A DNA stretch of 64,000 nt from Periplaneta americana. Lineage: Eukaryota > Arthropoda > Insecta > Blattodea > Blattidae. Shown in pieces: positions 31,748 to 42,521 of the stretch. The position numbers and the translations under genes are program-made. How positions within the stretch are numbered: position 1 is the stretch's first letter; every line of letters starts with the position of its first letter. The stretch is from assembly GCF_040183065.1 (NCBI RefSeq), contig NC_091117.1, positions 111,231,001 through 111,295,000 of the forward strand, given 5' to 3'. Under the pieces are notes generated by a model that worked only from the letters and a program-made list of their open reading frames with translations, was not told the DNA's origin and made no database searches.

Positions 31748-32715
31748 GGAAGAACATACTGATGTCAGAGTTACAGACAATTGCATGTTCTGACTGCTTA
31801 TAGCGCCATATTTAAACCTGGTGGCGAGACTTGGAACTATTTTTTTCGCATAATTCGCAAGCGCATTGGTTAATTAGCATATCTACGAGAATTCACACTC
31901 CTACGATCATTAGAGTCCATGCTGTGCCACGCTAAACACTGGCAGTTTAATTATAACCACCTTGTACTTTGAGTAAACATACAGAAGTCGAAGGGAAAAT
32001 CAAGTAAAATTTTGAAATAAAAACTGCCTTTCACTATCTCCAAAGCCCAAGTAATTGAATACTGAAAACTTTTCAACTATCAGGTCCAGATTGCTATTCA
32101 ATATACATACAGTGGTGAGCCATCAGAGGTTGAAGTACTCAAAAAAGGAAAGAATTCCTTTAGAGAGACGGAGACAACTCCAAGAATTAAAAAAGCCAAC
32201 CATGTAAACAAAGAAAAGAGTCAAGATGGAGCAAAATTAATGAAATTCATTGAAATGCCGGGTGTTCCCAAGATGTTCTATGAAGAGGTACTAAAAGGAA
32301 ATCATACAGAAGACTGCCTCATGTAAGTGATGTCATGGAAAATATGGATGTAGAGGAAACATACTAAGACTTTTCAATAACTTAGTTCATTATTCAGTGT
32401 AATAAACTCATTTATATTGATTTTGAAAAAGTAATGTTCCTAACAACATAGTTTTAAGTAATTATTATGTTTAATTCATGTCTTAATAGTGTATTGTCAT
32501 TGTTATTTTCTTGTTTCTTTCATCTGTGCTTTCTTAAATAATATTTTCATTTCAGAGTATTATGGAAAAAGTGAGTTCCGAAAAAAAAAAAACTCAATTT
32601 TTTTTAACATAATTTTACAGAATATAAATTTAAATTCTACTTTTAATTTCTGCAGGTCTCAAAATCTATCTAACTCTGTAATCAGTTTTTTTGTGTCTCC
32701 TGAAAAATTGTAATT

Positions 32716-33480
32716 TTGCAAAAAGTGAGTTTTGGAAAAATGGTCCTCAAATGTGTTTTGCCAAGTTCTCCACATCGTAAGAGGGCAGTAGTTAGAAATC
32801 TATTTTCTTCAACAGTTTCTCCTATTGCACCATGGAGTAATCAAATAAGTAAAGCCACAGTGGAAAGAGTGAAAGCCTTCTATTGCCAGGATGACATCAG
32901 TATGCAAGCTCCTGAATAAAAAGATACAGTATAATCAAAGATGGTGGAAAGAAGAAAGAACAAGTTCGACAAATGATTTAATCTATTGAAGAGACTCACA
33001 AACTTTTCAAACAACAAAATCCAAGCTTGCAGAATTTAGACCACGACATATTCTTTTGAGTAGGAAGCTCCCTCACAACGTTTATATGTGCAAGTATTTA
33101 TCATTCTGGCAATATAAGATTTACATAAAATAGAAGATTAAATCCCCCAGTACACAATGATTTTCCAAATGTAGCCCTATAAATGAATACTGTTGGATGG
33201 ACTGTTATCAAACTTGCAGTGATGCCAAGTTGTTTCGCAAAAAGTTCGAATCAAAGTAAACAAGTCAGTCTACACGAAATACTATGTCTGGAAAAATGAA
33301 ATGCACGGAGGAAAGGAATCTGGAAATACAAGTAAAATTCTGAATGGGGATACATGTTTAGAATAAATTGTTAAACTATATAATTGGGATGATGATAAGG
33401 ATGAAGATAAATGCAAACAAGATGAAGACCATAGTGTCGCAAGAAAAATTAGCAAAGTAAATTTGCGAATTCTAAATGGG
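32716..33480 (+). pseudogene. remnant of a second uncharacterised TE-like gene
   Basis: Frames read VLPSSPHRKRAVVRNLFSST, then ATVERVKAFYCQDDISMQAP; later, in shifted frames, RKLPHNVYMCKY and KMKCTEERNLEIQVK. The same order (basic segment, a 'V..FY..DDIS...PG' motif, a Leu-Pro-His-Asn/Val motif, then a Trp-rich part) recurs in repetitive arthropod genes that I cannot name. It may be an N-terminal half of a GQNKN-type gene. It is heavily mutated. A similar motif order appears at 50880-51470. Confidence 0.5.
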
Positions 33481-33519
33481 GCAGTAAAGCAACAGCTTCA
33501 AATACTTGGAATGTACTAT

Positions 33520-34070
33520 AAGTAGTAACATGAGCTGCAGCCAGGAATTCAAAAGGAGGATAGTAATGCAAAGGAAGCTTTTAATAGAAAAAGGAGCTTC
33601 TGCGGACCTCTTGAAAAAAGAATAAGGAAGAGACTAGTGAAGTGCTTTGTGTGGAGTGTGGCATTGTATGGAACAGAAACATGGACATTACAACGAAATG
33701 AAGAGAAACGAATAGAAGCATTTGAAATGTGGATATGGAGAAGAATGGAGCCTGTGAAATGAACAGATAGAATAAGAAATGAAGTTGTGTTGGAAAGAGT
33801 GGGTGAAGAAAGAATGATGCTGAAACGATCAGAAAGAGAAAAAGGAATTGGTTGGGTCACTGTCTAGGAAGAAACTGCCTACTGAAGGACGCATTGGAAG
33901 GAATGGTGAATGGGAGAAGAGTTCGGGGCAGAAGATCTTAGATGATAGATGACATTAAGATATGTGGATCATATGCGGAGACTATGAGGAAGGCAGAAAA
34001 TAGGAAAGATTGTAGAAAGCTGGGTTTGTTGCCACAATTTTTGAAGCACCGTTAGTTAAATGAAATAAGC
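33520..34070 (+). pseudogene. LINE-D RT C-terminal tail (copy 1)
   Basis: Plus-strand frames give EFKRRIVMQRKLLIEKGAS, a region with VALYGTETWTLQRNEEKRIE, FEMWIWRRMEPVK, then LGRNCLLKDALEGMVNG.. and GRRS, ending AENRKDCRKLGLLPQF. This is the non-LTR RT tail with the 'LYG.ETW' motif. Frameshifts are frequent. The opposite-strand copy at 53140-53640 has the same blocks, which supports a repeat family distinct from LINE-A and LINE-B. Confidence 0.82.
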
Positions 34071-35094
34071 AAATAGTTATAATTTGAAAGTGTAACGTAA
34101 GTCACACAGTCTAAAATATATAGACTATTTTGTAGATGAGATATATTTTTTTTCTTCACTGATTTATTGCTTAATAGAGTACTAATCTAAAAATAATTAA
34201 ACAGAAAAATGGGTATAGTATTCTAACAGTAATGTAACACATCAAATGTATATGTGTAAGAATGGGTGCAAATTGAAATAACATGAGATACGTGTGCATA
34301 TTTAAATCTGACTTGAAAATAAATTACAATCTGATTTCTGCACACATATTGTATTCTTCTACAGCAACTTCTGAATGTTATATCCAAGGTTACAAATTAT
34401 TTCATTGGAGAGTTTTCCTTACATATAATTTTGATATCATTGTAAAGTGTTCTCAGTGTAATGTGAGTCACATGGATTGACCCACAAGGTTGTAACATTC
34501 GATACCTATAAATAAAATGTCACCTGATGAATGAGGTAACATGAAAAGAATATCTATAGCAATCATGCCCAGCTCAGTCACTGGTTGCAGCTGCCACAGG
34601 TTTGTCACAAGCTCGGGCTCAGGGCCTCTTGCTAGCACAGTGCTTTGGCAGGAGGAGACTTAAGAACTTCACGCCCAAGAAATGACTGCATCTAAATCCA
34701 TACACATTATCTGCACTGAATCCCCTGCTTTGCATAGATTTTTTTTAATATAGAACAAGAGAATCTGTTTTAATGTAGGCTTGTAGCATATCATATACAA
34801 TGTTTAGTATGCAAACAGTACTTCTTTGGAGTGATTTTTATATAAAAACAATATGTATTTTTCTTCTAGCAATAAATTATTGTTACTGTTATCATTATCA
34901 TCATTATTATTATTATAAAACAGTGCAAATATAAAACAACATTATGAGTTGAAACACCAGCAGATTATAAAGGATTTGATGGAGAAGAACAAGTTGCTCT
35001 AGTAAAGTACCTAAAAGTGGATAAATATGATGTAAGTAGTTCATTCAAGCTGTGAGATATCACAATTATTTGTCTACCAAGTTAAATGCTATTT
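34071..35094. other. no gene seen; short repeat motif
   Basis: Mostly AT-rich. At 34457-34471 is GTAATGTGAGTCACA. A more GC-rich stretch at about 34570-34690 has no recognisable frame. There is a short (ATT) tract near 34890-34915. Confidence 0.4.
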
Positions 35095-35096
35095 AC

Positions 35097-36952
35097 CACC
35101 ATAATTTCACACAACTATGGTCCAAACACATGCGCTCACGAAAACAGTGATTTCTCAGTTCCTAGTGACAGTTAGTGATTATTTAAATACTAAAGCATAG
35201 AGCATAGATATAGTAATATTGTGTGGGTTATGAAACGCATCCTGTCAGCCATGGTTTTGTCACTAGTCAACTGTCAATTGGTGTTAGGTTTTGCATGTTA
35301 CCTCATCCACTGGAAACTTTCTCTGCCATCAGTTACCACAACAAGAATTTCTGTGTTCTTGATGGTCTATATAACAGATAATTTAGTATTTACATACATT
35401 TAATGAATATTTTTACAGCTGCATATGTATTTTCATATTTACTGGAAGAATACTAAAAAAAAATGGTACTTGGAATTCAACTATGGTCCTATCATTTTTG
35501 TGGACCATAGATGTGTTCCGACTTCTGGTTTCGGTTCTTACATTACAGAATGTTTTTTATAGCTTCTGGTGGTGCCACCTAATACAATTTTTCGTAGAAA
35601 GTTGGCAGGAAAGTCATATAAGCCATATGATGATAGAAGTATGGATCTTTGTATAAAAGATATCACCAACAGCGGGAAGCCGCAGGAAAGTACAAAATAC
35701 CTCGTAGGTATATAATACCTAAATCGAGAGCACTGCATGAAAATAAACTAAACTCACCTGATTGACAATGGTTCTTCTTGTCTTCAGGAAAAAAAAGCAT
35801 TCGTGCATTCGTCGAACATGCTATATCCATGTCCAATCTCGGATTTCTGATAACTTTATTCTACTTCAGGTGTAATGTAAAAATGTACCTGGATAGCCAA
35901 GACCGCAAAGTACCAGCATTCACTAAGGATCTACCTGGAAGATGTTGGGCAAAATGCTTTTCAGAACGTCACAAGAATGAATTATCACAGGTTTCGCAGT
36001 CTCTAAATGTGACCGATCTGATGTAACCACTAAACAGAACTTGTGCTGTTTCAGACACATTCATAAAATATATAGAAATGACAACGAATCAAGCAATAGA
36101 ACAAGGAACATCCATAAAGAGGAGAAAGAAGAAACTTGATGTTGACTCAGGTAAAAGTATTTCAGCAGAAGATATTGAAAATTCTGCATTACCATCTACC
36201 TCCAAAATTGCAATTTGCTCAAGCAAGGGGAAGGCAGTAGAGAGTTCTAACATGAAAGATGAAGATGGATATTCCTTGGCATCAGATACTTCATTGAACT
36301 TGTCAGGCATTGCAGAGACCTTCGAAGATACTTCAAACCATCCTTAAAAGATATTAAACAATCTATCAGTAAGCCAAAGTAGCGAAGTACAAAAAGGAAG
36401 CTTTTCCATGTGCCTGAACTTGAAGGTCTATGGAGTTAAACAAAAAATTAACCAACTGATTATGTATCTGTTTGAGAATGTTTGATTTTGATTAAGAATG
36501 GTTATCTTAATTTTTTTTAAATTTTATATTGATTTCATTATTTGACACAAATTGTATTTTTCTTAAAGAAACAGCGGTTATGTTAAAATTAAGAAATAAA
36601 TAATTTTTCTCACTGTCTTCTGCAAAATCTGTATTTTATATTAAAAATTATTGACTGCTGTATGCCACAGTTGCAAAGCATCCTCTCAACTGTAGTCCAT
36701 AAGCGATTTATATTAGGATATATTCAATGGACTATAGTTGTGACTTCATAACACAACTATAGTCCACAGTTTATGAAAAGATGTTCCATATACCAACTAT
36801 ATTTCGAATAACAAACGTGTTTGATATTAATTCCTGACCTTTCTAAAGTTGATATCAACAAAAAAAATTCTTCTAATAGTTTTATTTTGTAAATTACATT
36901 GAGAAATCTAAAAAGTGACGAGATATTGGACCATAGTTGTGTGAAATTACGG
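35097..36952 (+). mobile_element. pogo/psq-type element with TA ends
   Basis: The ends share an inverted repeat around TAATTTCACACAACTATGGT (35103-35122 and the inverse at about 36929-36948), flanked by TA at 35095-35096 and 36953-36954. CAACTAT(G/A)GTCC motifs recur inside in both orientations. The interior carries a psq-type HTH and N-terminal transposase remnant and an acidic C-terminal frame, but not the DDE core, so it is a deletion derivative. Confidence 0.75.
35570..36350 (+). pseudogene. pogo/psq-type transposase, core deleted
   Basis: The frame at about 35586-35710 reads FRRKLAGKSYKPYDDRSMDL and CIKDITNSGKPQESTKYLVG, like a psq-type helix-turn-helix. Positions 35778-36026 read FVEHAISMSNLGFLITL.., YLDSQDRKVPAFTKDLPGRC and WAKCFSERHKNELSQ, matching the 'GFP.T...R..VK.YL..., F..N.PG..W...F..RH..LS' region of pogo-like enzymes. 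Positions 36078-36347 are a Ser/Lys-rich acidic C-terminus (TSIKRRKKKLDVDSGKSISA). The DDE domain between them is missing. It is a relative of the gene at 9023-10890. Confidence 0.7.
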
Positions 36953-36959
36953 TACCAGT

Positions 36960-37068
36960 AATATTAATGACCTGCACTTGCATTTCGATGACCCAAGGAA
37001 ATATAAGATTGATCATTAAATTGATACTAAAGTTTGAATTATACAGATGATATTGATTATTATTATTA

Positions 37069-37118
<50 letters not shown>

Positions 37119-37760
37119 ACTAAACTGTATCTTACAATAATATTCTCAACTTATGAACACTTATCTCTGTTGTATTATTAAAAATAATCAATATTAGTAA
37201 CTTAGAAGTTTCCCTGGTCTTACATTCGCACACTGCAAATGTCATTGGTCACAAAACACTGACGCTGCCTTCAGGTAGATCTGAATTGTCGTTTGTATTA
37301 TGTCATCTGACTTGAATCTGGTACCGTGCTGTGTAGGTTTATGGTGGCACGAGTTTGACGTGACTGATCTATAGTACAGTATGTATCATTCTTTTTATTT
37401 CGCAAGCAACAAGAATTAAGTAGGATAGCTGTTAGTAGAGGTCCATGAAATTCGCAAGATGTGACAGCGTAAATTGTTCTCATTTTGTCAACTTTCTGCA
37501 CCATGTTTTTATACTTCTTCCCATAACCTCAAAAATGCATTATTGAATTGTGAAATAATGCAAAAAAACACAATCCAAGTTCTTAAACGAATTTCAGCAA
37601 TACTTCTTATACCCGAAATCTTAACAATAATATTATATAGGGCTAATAATTTGTCTCATTTTTTTCTTTGATGGAACATTTAATTCTGCCATTTTGTCAA
37701 CAAATGAATACAGCTGAAGGTTCAGAATCGATTCTGAACTGCCTGCTCATCCGCAGCATC
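36960..37760. other. no gene seen
   Basis: AT-rich sequence including the (ATT)n tract. Short frames at 37298-37671 show no recognisable similarity. Confidence 0.4.
37057..37118. repeat. (ATT)n microsatellite
   Basis: About 20 ATT units with one interruption. Confidence 0.95.
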
Positions 37761-38032
37761 TTAGGGCTATACTACACAAATGTTAAAAAGTTGCGTTGAC
37801 AACGTTCCTTTATAGGAACTTGGTTTTTGGTAATATGATCACTTGTATAAATGCATAACTATACTACACAAGCGTTAAAAGTGCTGCGTTGCTTCGATGT
37901 TGGGAAGTTTCAACGCAGAGGCCTGCCATCTTTTGCAAACGTATTCATACTACATGTGCATCACCAACGCAATATCAACAAAAGATTGGATATTGTCAAG
38001 CAGTTTGTTTTCTCAGATTGGCTACAAATAAT

Positions 38033-39897
38033 ATTGCAATAATGTTTGATGTTCAAAGTTTATTGTGGAAGTAGAAAAGAGATCTGCTCTATATAATATT
38101 AAGGACAAAGATTTTAGCAATAGAGAAGTGGAAGTCAAGTGTCGGTCTGACATTGCAAAAGAAATGTTTCCTGATTGGGATGTAATGTCAAATGAAGAGA
38201 AGAATAACAAACGTGAACTGTGAAAATGCGGTTGGGAACAGGGTATTCTGAAATTACAGAGAAGACTAATGTAATTTTATTAGCATTACTTATTTTGCTG
38301 TACGTAGCAGTCTACCCTGTCCCCTAAATAAAGTTAACTTTGAAATAATGAAATCAATGTTATTGTAATTACTTGCAATCAATGTATTCTGTTATCTTGC
38401 CATGGTAAGGCGCCAATATTTTTGAAATATGATGAAAATGAATTTCTCACAGAGATTCCTGATGTTTGCCATCCCACACATGCATTAAATCAGTCATGTT
38501 ACAGTGTATAGAATCTTCAAATACGAATCCATCTCTTCTTCTAACAAAATTATGTAATATGCAACAACTTATGATTACATTGACTGCTGAATTGGGATGT
38601 AGTAAAATGCTGGAATGTAAAACCTGCCATCTGTTACTATGAATGCCGAAACTGCATTCAACAAGTCGTCTTGCCCTCAAGAGTCTGTAGTTAGGGATTT
38701 TTTGTTCTTTGGTTAAAGATTTGGATGGGTATGGCCACATTACATTCTCATGTAGTGCAAATGCTTCATCTGCAATAAATACAAATGGAAGTATTGGTTC
38801 ATTAGTTAGAGGTAGTGCTCTGTCTGAGGGAAAATCTAGATGTTTCCCAAATAATAGTTTTCCGAAATTAGACTGTTTAAAAATATTCAAATCGCCATCA
38901 CGTCCATGGGCTCCAACATCTATAACTGCAAAGCAGCTAGTAGAACAATGGAAAAATATTTCTTGTGTTTGAAGTACAGCGACCCTAAATTTGGAGGACA
39001 TGTAATTCTGATGTGTTTCCCATCAATAGCCCCAACACAGTTAGGAAAATTCACAGCTGCATGAAATTCCTCTTCAATTTTTAGCCATTTTGTTTTGTCA
39101 GGAACTGCACGTATGTTTTATAATGCATAGTGTAGTTTTCCGTGATATATTGAATTCAAATTCCAGATCTGTGCAGGTCATTCCTGATGCTAAATATCTG
39201 AAAAAGTAAAAATGGGGGTCACAATTTAAATGTATTAAAAAACATGTGAAGTTAAAATTATTCAGTTCTATATATAATTAAATTTGTTTTACCAATGATA
39301 ATATTTCAACAAAAGCAAAGCCCCGGATAAATTTTGATAATACGTTTAATTTATTTGCAGGAAAGGAATTATTAAAAAAAATGGAAAACAATTCGAGACA
39401 ACCTTATGAGAGATGTAAAATTGGAACATTACACAAAAAGTGGTCAACCAGCAACGAAAAAGAGATGGTACATATATTTCAAACAAATGCAGTTTTTACT
39501 ACCTACTCTTGGTGTGAATGAAACCACTTCGACTATACCTCCATCTAGAGAAGAAGACATACAGTATGGTATTATTTCTCAGGCTACTTCGAATCATGAG
39601 AGTAATGTAAACGATACCCAAACAAAATCAGGACCATCTCTTCGCTCGACAGGGACAGGAAGAAAAGAAAAATCTGAAAATATTCTAGTAACTGCAACAA
39701 GGGATATTACAAATATATTATCAGAGAGCGTGGCCATACAAAGACAAGACAGAGAGAATGACAAGGATCGAAACAAAGCTTTCCTATTATCATTTGTCAA
39801 AATCATGGACAATTTACCTCCAGAGCTTGCAATTGAAGTCCATTTCAAAGTTCCTGAAGTGTTCAGAACCTGCTTGTTGAGCAACAGGCAACATTAA
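38033..39897 (+). pseudogene. Harbinger-associated MADF-like protein, two-exon model
   Basis: Exon 1 (about 38033-38219) encodes VEKRSALYNIKDKDFSNREV and AKEMFPDWDVMSNEEKNNKR, the first half of a MADF/Myb-like domain. Exon 2 (39361-39897) follows an acceptor-like TTTATTTGCAG and encodes KTIRDNLMRDVKLEHYTKSG, WYIYFKQMQFLLPTLGVNET and a C-terminal region (ESVAIQRQDRENDKDRNKAF). The intron (about 38220-39360) would contain the whole minus-strand transposase gene. Exon 1 appears to need frame changes at its start, and the A run after the acceptor (39373-39380) puts exon 2 out of frame, so I call it a likely pseudogene. Such proteins help Harbinger transposase enter the nucleus and bind element ends (family knowledge). 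Confidence 0.65.
38447..39200 (-). pseudogene. Harbinger (DDE nuclease) transposase
   Basis: A minus-strand frame of 184 residues (39001-38447) plus upstream sequence to about 39200. Upstream frames give NFPNCVGAIDGKHIRI (first catalytic Asp). The long frame has CFAVIDVGAHGRDGDLNIFK (second Asp), FVFIADEAFALHENVMWPY, NYRLLRARRLVECSFGI (catalytic Glu) and NRWQVLHSSILLHPNSAVNV, all typical of the DDE_Tnp_4/Harbinger nuclease. A frameshift near 38960-39000 separates the first Asp motif from the rest. The three acidic residues themselves are preserved. A TTTTTCAG acceptor-like site near 39195-39210 hints that the gene is spliced. Confidence 0.85.
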
Positions 39898-40012
39898 GAA
39901 TGTCCCAATTGTCAGATATGTCGCCGTTGAGTGTTATTGCCAATGGTTCAAATGATTCTGAGTTCATTTTTAATTTCAGTCAGTACTGATTTCTGCAGCT
40001 TGTAATGTTCTT

Positions 40013-40272
40013 TTTTTTTTTTTTTTATTGGGTTATTTTACGACGCTATATCAACATCTAGGTTATTTAGCGTCTGAATGATATGAAGGTGATAATGCCG
40101 GTGAAATGAGTCCGGGGTCCAGCACCGAAAGTTACCCAGCATTTGCTTCTATTGGGTTGAGGGAAAACCCCGGAAAAAACCTCAACCAGGTAACTTGCCC
40201 CGACCGGGATTCGAACCCGGGCCACCTGGTTTCGCAGCCAGACGCGCTGACCGTTACTCCACAGGTGTGGAC
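40013..40272 (-). mobile_element. tRNA-derived SINE (type 2), second copy
   Basis: The inverse of the SINE at 24816-25068. On the minus strand it begins GTCCACACCTGTGGAGTAAC and has GGGTTCGAATCCCGG (box B). The 12-bp duplication TGTAATGTTCTT lies at 40001-40012 and 40273-40284. It is inserted in the Harbinger element, so it is younger than that element. Confidence 0.95.
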
Positions 40273-41214
40273 TGTAATGTTCTTAATTTTCAACATATGG
40301 ATAAAATAAAAATATAATCATTACAAATTAAGACAAATTTTATTACTTACCTTAATGTTACAACCAGCTTTTTGATAGGATGAACTGATTTCCTCATTAC
40401 AGTATCAGTTTTCCTAATTTTATGAGAAATTAAATTCAAAATATCATCAAAACTTTTTATTGACATTTTGTAATAGAGAAAAACTTGTCGGGATACTGTT
40501 GGTGATTTTCAAATGCAGTATAAAACTTTCCTGTCGAAAGTCTCTTAATGTTTGCAGGATGAATCCACCATCTCCTTTTCCTCTTTTTTTTTTTTTTTTT
40601 TTTTTTTGAGACAGACTTATAAATTGAACACATAGCTGAGCTACACATGCAACTTGTATAACATGCATTGCAGTTCTGAAACCAAACAACGTCCCTAATG
40701 CTACATGTAGTTTATACATTTTTCACACGTTACCAACATTTTTAATGTTTGTGTAGTATAGCCCTAAGAGCAGGAACTGGGAATACTGAACTGCTGATGC
40801 ATGTGCAGATGGTTAATCTAACGTTGAGGTTAAAATGCTTCGAGACTGGGCAGGTTAAAATTAAAAAAATAGTCGATCATGAGCGATTTGGAAAGTGATA
40901 ATGATATGTCTTATGAAGAACTAAGTGTCTTACGAAGAACTAAGTTCCGAAAATGAATATAATTTAATATGAGAAGAAACTCAGAAGGTTGTGAAAGAAC
41001 AGTTCAAGAAACATTCCAACAATGTAAAATCCCAAACTAGTTCTGAGAACATACACAACTGGCGCATGCATCGAAAAATGTTCAGTATTATTCATAATGC
41101 ATTCCGAATAAAATTGCTTGTTAGAACGACCTTGTATAAATTGTAAGAACTGAAAATTGATGCTGAAAATGCTGCATATACCACAATCATGTTTAATATC
41201 TTAAACCAGGATAA

Positions 41215-41383
41215 TGCCAATTTGGCAGTGTTTTTTAAAATCGTATATTACTATATAATTATTGCCAATTTGGCAGTGTTATTTTAATATTACCAGTATG
41301 TACCTCCAAAATTACGTAACGCTACAAGACATAGGAAATTACTGTTTTCATTTCATCGAATCTTTTCATTTGCCAATTTGGCG
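41215..41383. repeat. three dispersed copies of a 13-bp palindrome
   Basis: TGCCAATTTGGCA at 41215-41227 and 41273-41285, and TGCCAATTTGGCG at 41371-41383, each followed by GTGTT. The spacing is 58 and 98 bp. They look like subterminal hairpins of an unrecognised transposon. Confidence 0.8.
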
Positions 41384-41620
41384 GTGTTAGTGCTATGGGA
41401 AAGGTCATAGTTATCTGGAACCAAAACACGTAAACACATTATCTGTGCCATATAAACTAATAATATGACAAAGTAAGCACTATTTACAACTCAGGAAGAA
41501 GTCACAGTTAATCCGCAACCTGATAACATGATCCTGGAAAATCGAGAGCTGACTGTAATTATCAGAATTACAAAATTACTTTGTATTTAAATTAAAGAAA
41601 TTAATGAAGCTCATAAAAAA

Positions 41621-41828
41621 TATAACACAGCAATGGAAGAAAAATTATCTAGTCAAAATATGGACAACCATAGGTACTTCTTTTATTGGAAAAGCAACTT
41701 TTAATATTTATAATTTTTATATAATATAACACAGCAATGGAAGAAAAATTATCTAGTCAAAATATGGACAACCATAGGTACTTCTTTTATTGGGAAAGCA
41801 ACTTTTAATATTTATAATTTCAGAATGA
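41621..41828. repeat. 104-bp tandem duplication
   Basis: Two adjacent copies of a unit starting TATAACACAGCAATGGAAGA and ending AGCAACTTTTAATATTTATA, nearly identical, hence recent. Confidence 0.95.
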
Positions 41829-41928
41829 AAAGAGTCTGTCAATCAGATTATTGAAAAAATATTGAAGTTTTTATTTGTCTTCTATGATGTACAGTTCTCT
41901 TAGTAATGACAAAGAATATATATTTGTA

Positions 41929-41989
41929 AAAAAAAAAAAAATAAATAAAAAAAAAAAAATAAATAAAAAAAAATAAAAAAAAATAAAAA
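41929..41989. repeat. A-rich low-complexity tract
   Basis: Runs of A broken by single T bases (AAATAAATAAAA patterns) over about 60 bp. Confidence 0.95.
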
Positions 41990-42521
41990 TTACAACATCG
42001 CTAGGCACTGGATTAATATGCACTAAAAGTTAAGGATGATACTGTGATATTGAATATGATAGAATGAATGGGTCTGTTATGGTTTTCAGATCTGCTTCAC
42101 AAGATACCGTAAACTAAAAATAGAAAATGGATTCACAAGAACTGGAAAATACAAATTCATCCTGACTTACAAGTAATGATTAAGAACACTGAACAATACC
42201 AAAATGATATAATGAATGATAACAATGACATCTAAAAGAGGCAGGGACATAGCTTGTATGTTCATAAATTATATCGAGTAAAAGTATATTAACATAAATC
42301 CGTCCCTAACCATAATATTTAATACTTCTATTCCCTTATACAAAAACACACTATAATAATTCTCAGTGTCAGTCCAATGGTGCTTATTGTAAATATATAT
42401 ACTTACGTGTTGTACCTTTCACAAACACACTACCACATAAGCACACACACATACATACACACCTATATATATTGTAATGTATAGTAAGACTGAGGTATCC
42501 CTAACTAATGCTGTGAAAGTG
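41990..42521 (-). other. probable 3' UTR/downstream sequence of Dtl
   Basis: Lies immediately downstream of the Dtl stop codon on the minus strand and has no TE signature that I recognise. ATTAAA-like strings on the minus strand near 42325-42333 could act as poly(A) signals. The 3' end cannot be fixed from sequence alone. Confidence 0.4.

Larger units (their letters stand above)
30852..31961 (-). mobile_element. Tc3-like element B, opposite orientation to A
   Basis: The right end is the inverse of GGTGGTTATAATTAAACTGC. The left end lacks the first 18 bases but then matches (GATGGTGTTCAGCTTGGCAC). Long inner arms of about 170 bp are inverted repeats of each other and also match the ends of element A. 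It carries minus-strand transposase remnants (31090-31392) and a nested MITE (31513-31747). A and B abut at 30851/30852. Confidence 0.75.
29233..32350 (+). pseudogene. GQNKN-type transposase-like gene, broken (copy 2)
   Basis: Fragments in order on the plus strand: near 29255-29370 VSIAEAFYLNQAWLYNLCRM and NEKPMDKSKVHFYT; at 29985-30130 a segment with IREHSFMPPDRVFGNVEKQY; and at 31965-32325 a C-terminal tract with KTAFHYLQSP and KFIEMPGVPKMFYEEVL. The order matches the GQNKN-type protein family, but the SDG.GGQNKN motif itself is lost. An inverted-repeat element (29480-29910) and two Tc3-like elements (30131-31961) interrupt it. All three blocks share one orientation, so I read them as a single old gene copy. 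Confidence 0.6.
37761..40767. mobile_element. PIF/Harbinger element with two genes
   Basis: The ends are inverted repeats TTAGGGCTATACTACACAAA (37761-37780) and the inverse (40748-40767). The left arm has a second, shifted copy of CTATACTACACAA at 37858-37870. The element encodes a Harbinger DDE nuclease on the minus strand and a MADF-like DNA-binding protein on the plus strand, the usual two-protein set of this superfamily. The ends TTA/TAA agree with its TWA target preference. A SINE (40013-40272) is inserted near the right end. Confidence 0.9.
40768..41930. other. unassigned repeat-rich region
   Basis: A short frame at about 40878-40955 starts MSDLESDNDMSYEELSVLRR, acidic like the N-termini of some piggyBac proteins, but it soon breaks and I do not assign it. 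Three palindromes TGCCAATTTGGCA (the third varies) lie at 41215-41227, 41273-41285 and 41371-41383. A 104-bp tandem duplication follows. Confidence 0.45.

Noticed and set aside
36078-36347. Independent host gene encoding a Lys/Ser-rich nuclear protein
   Set aside because: It lies within the TA-flanked pogo/psq element and fits the C-terminal tail of that transposase.
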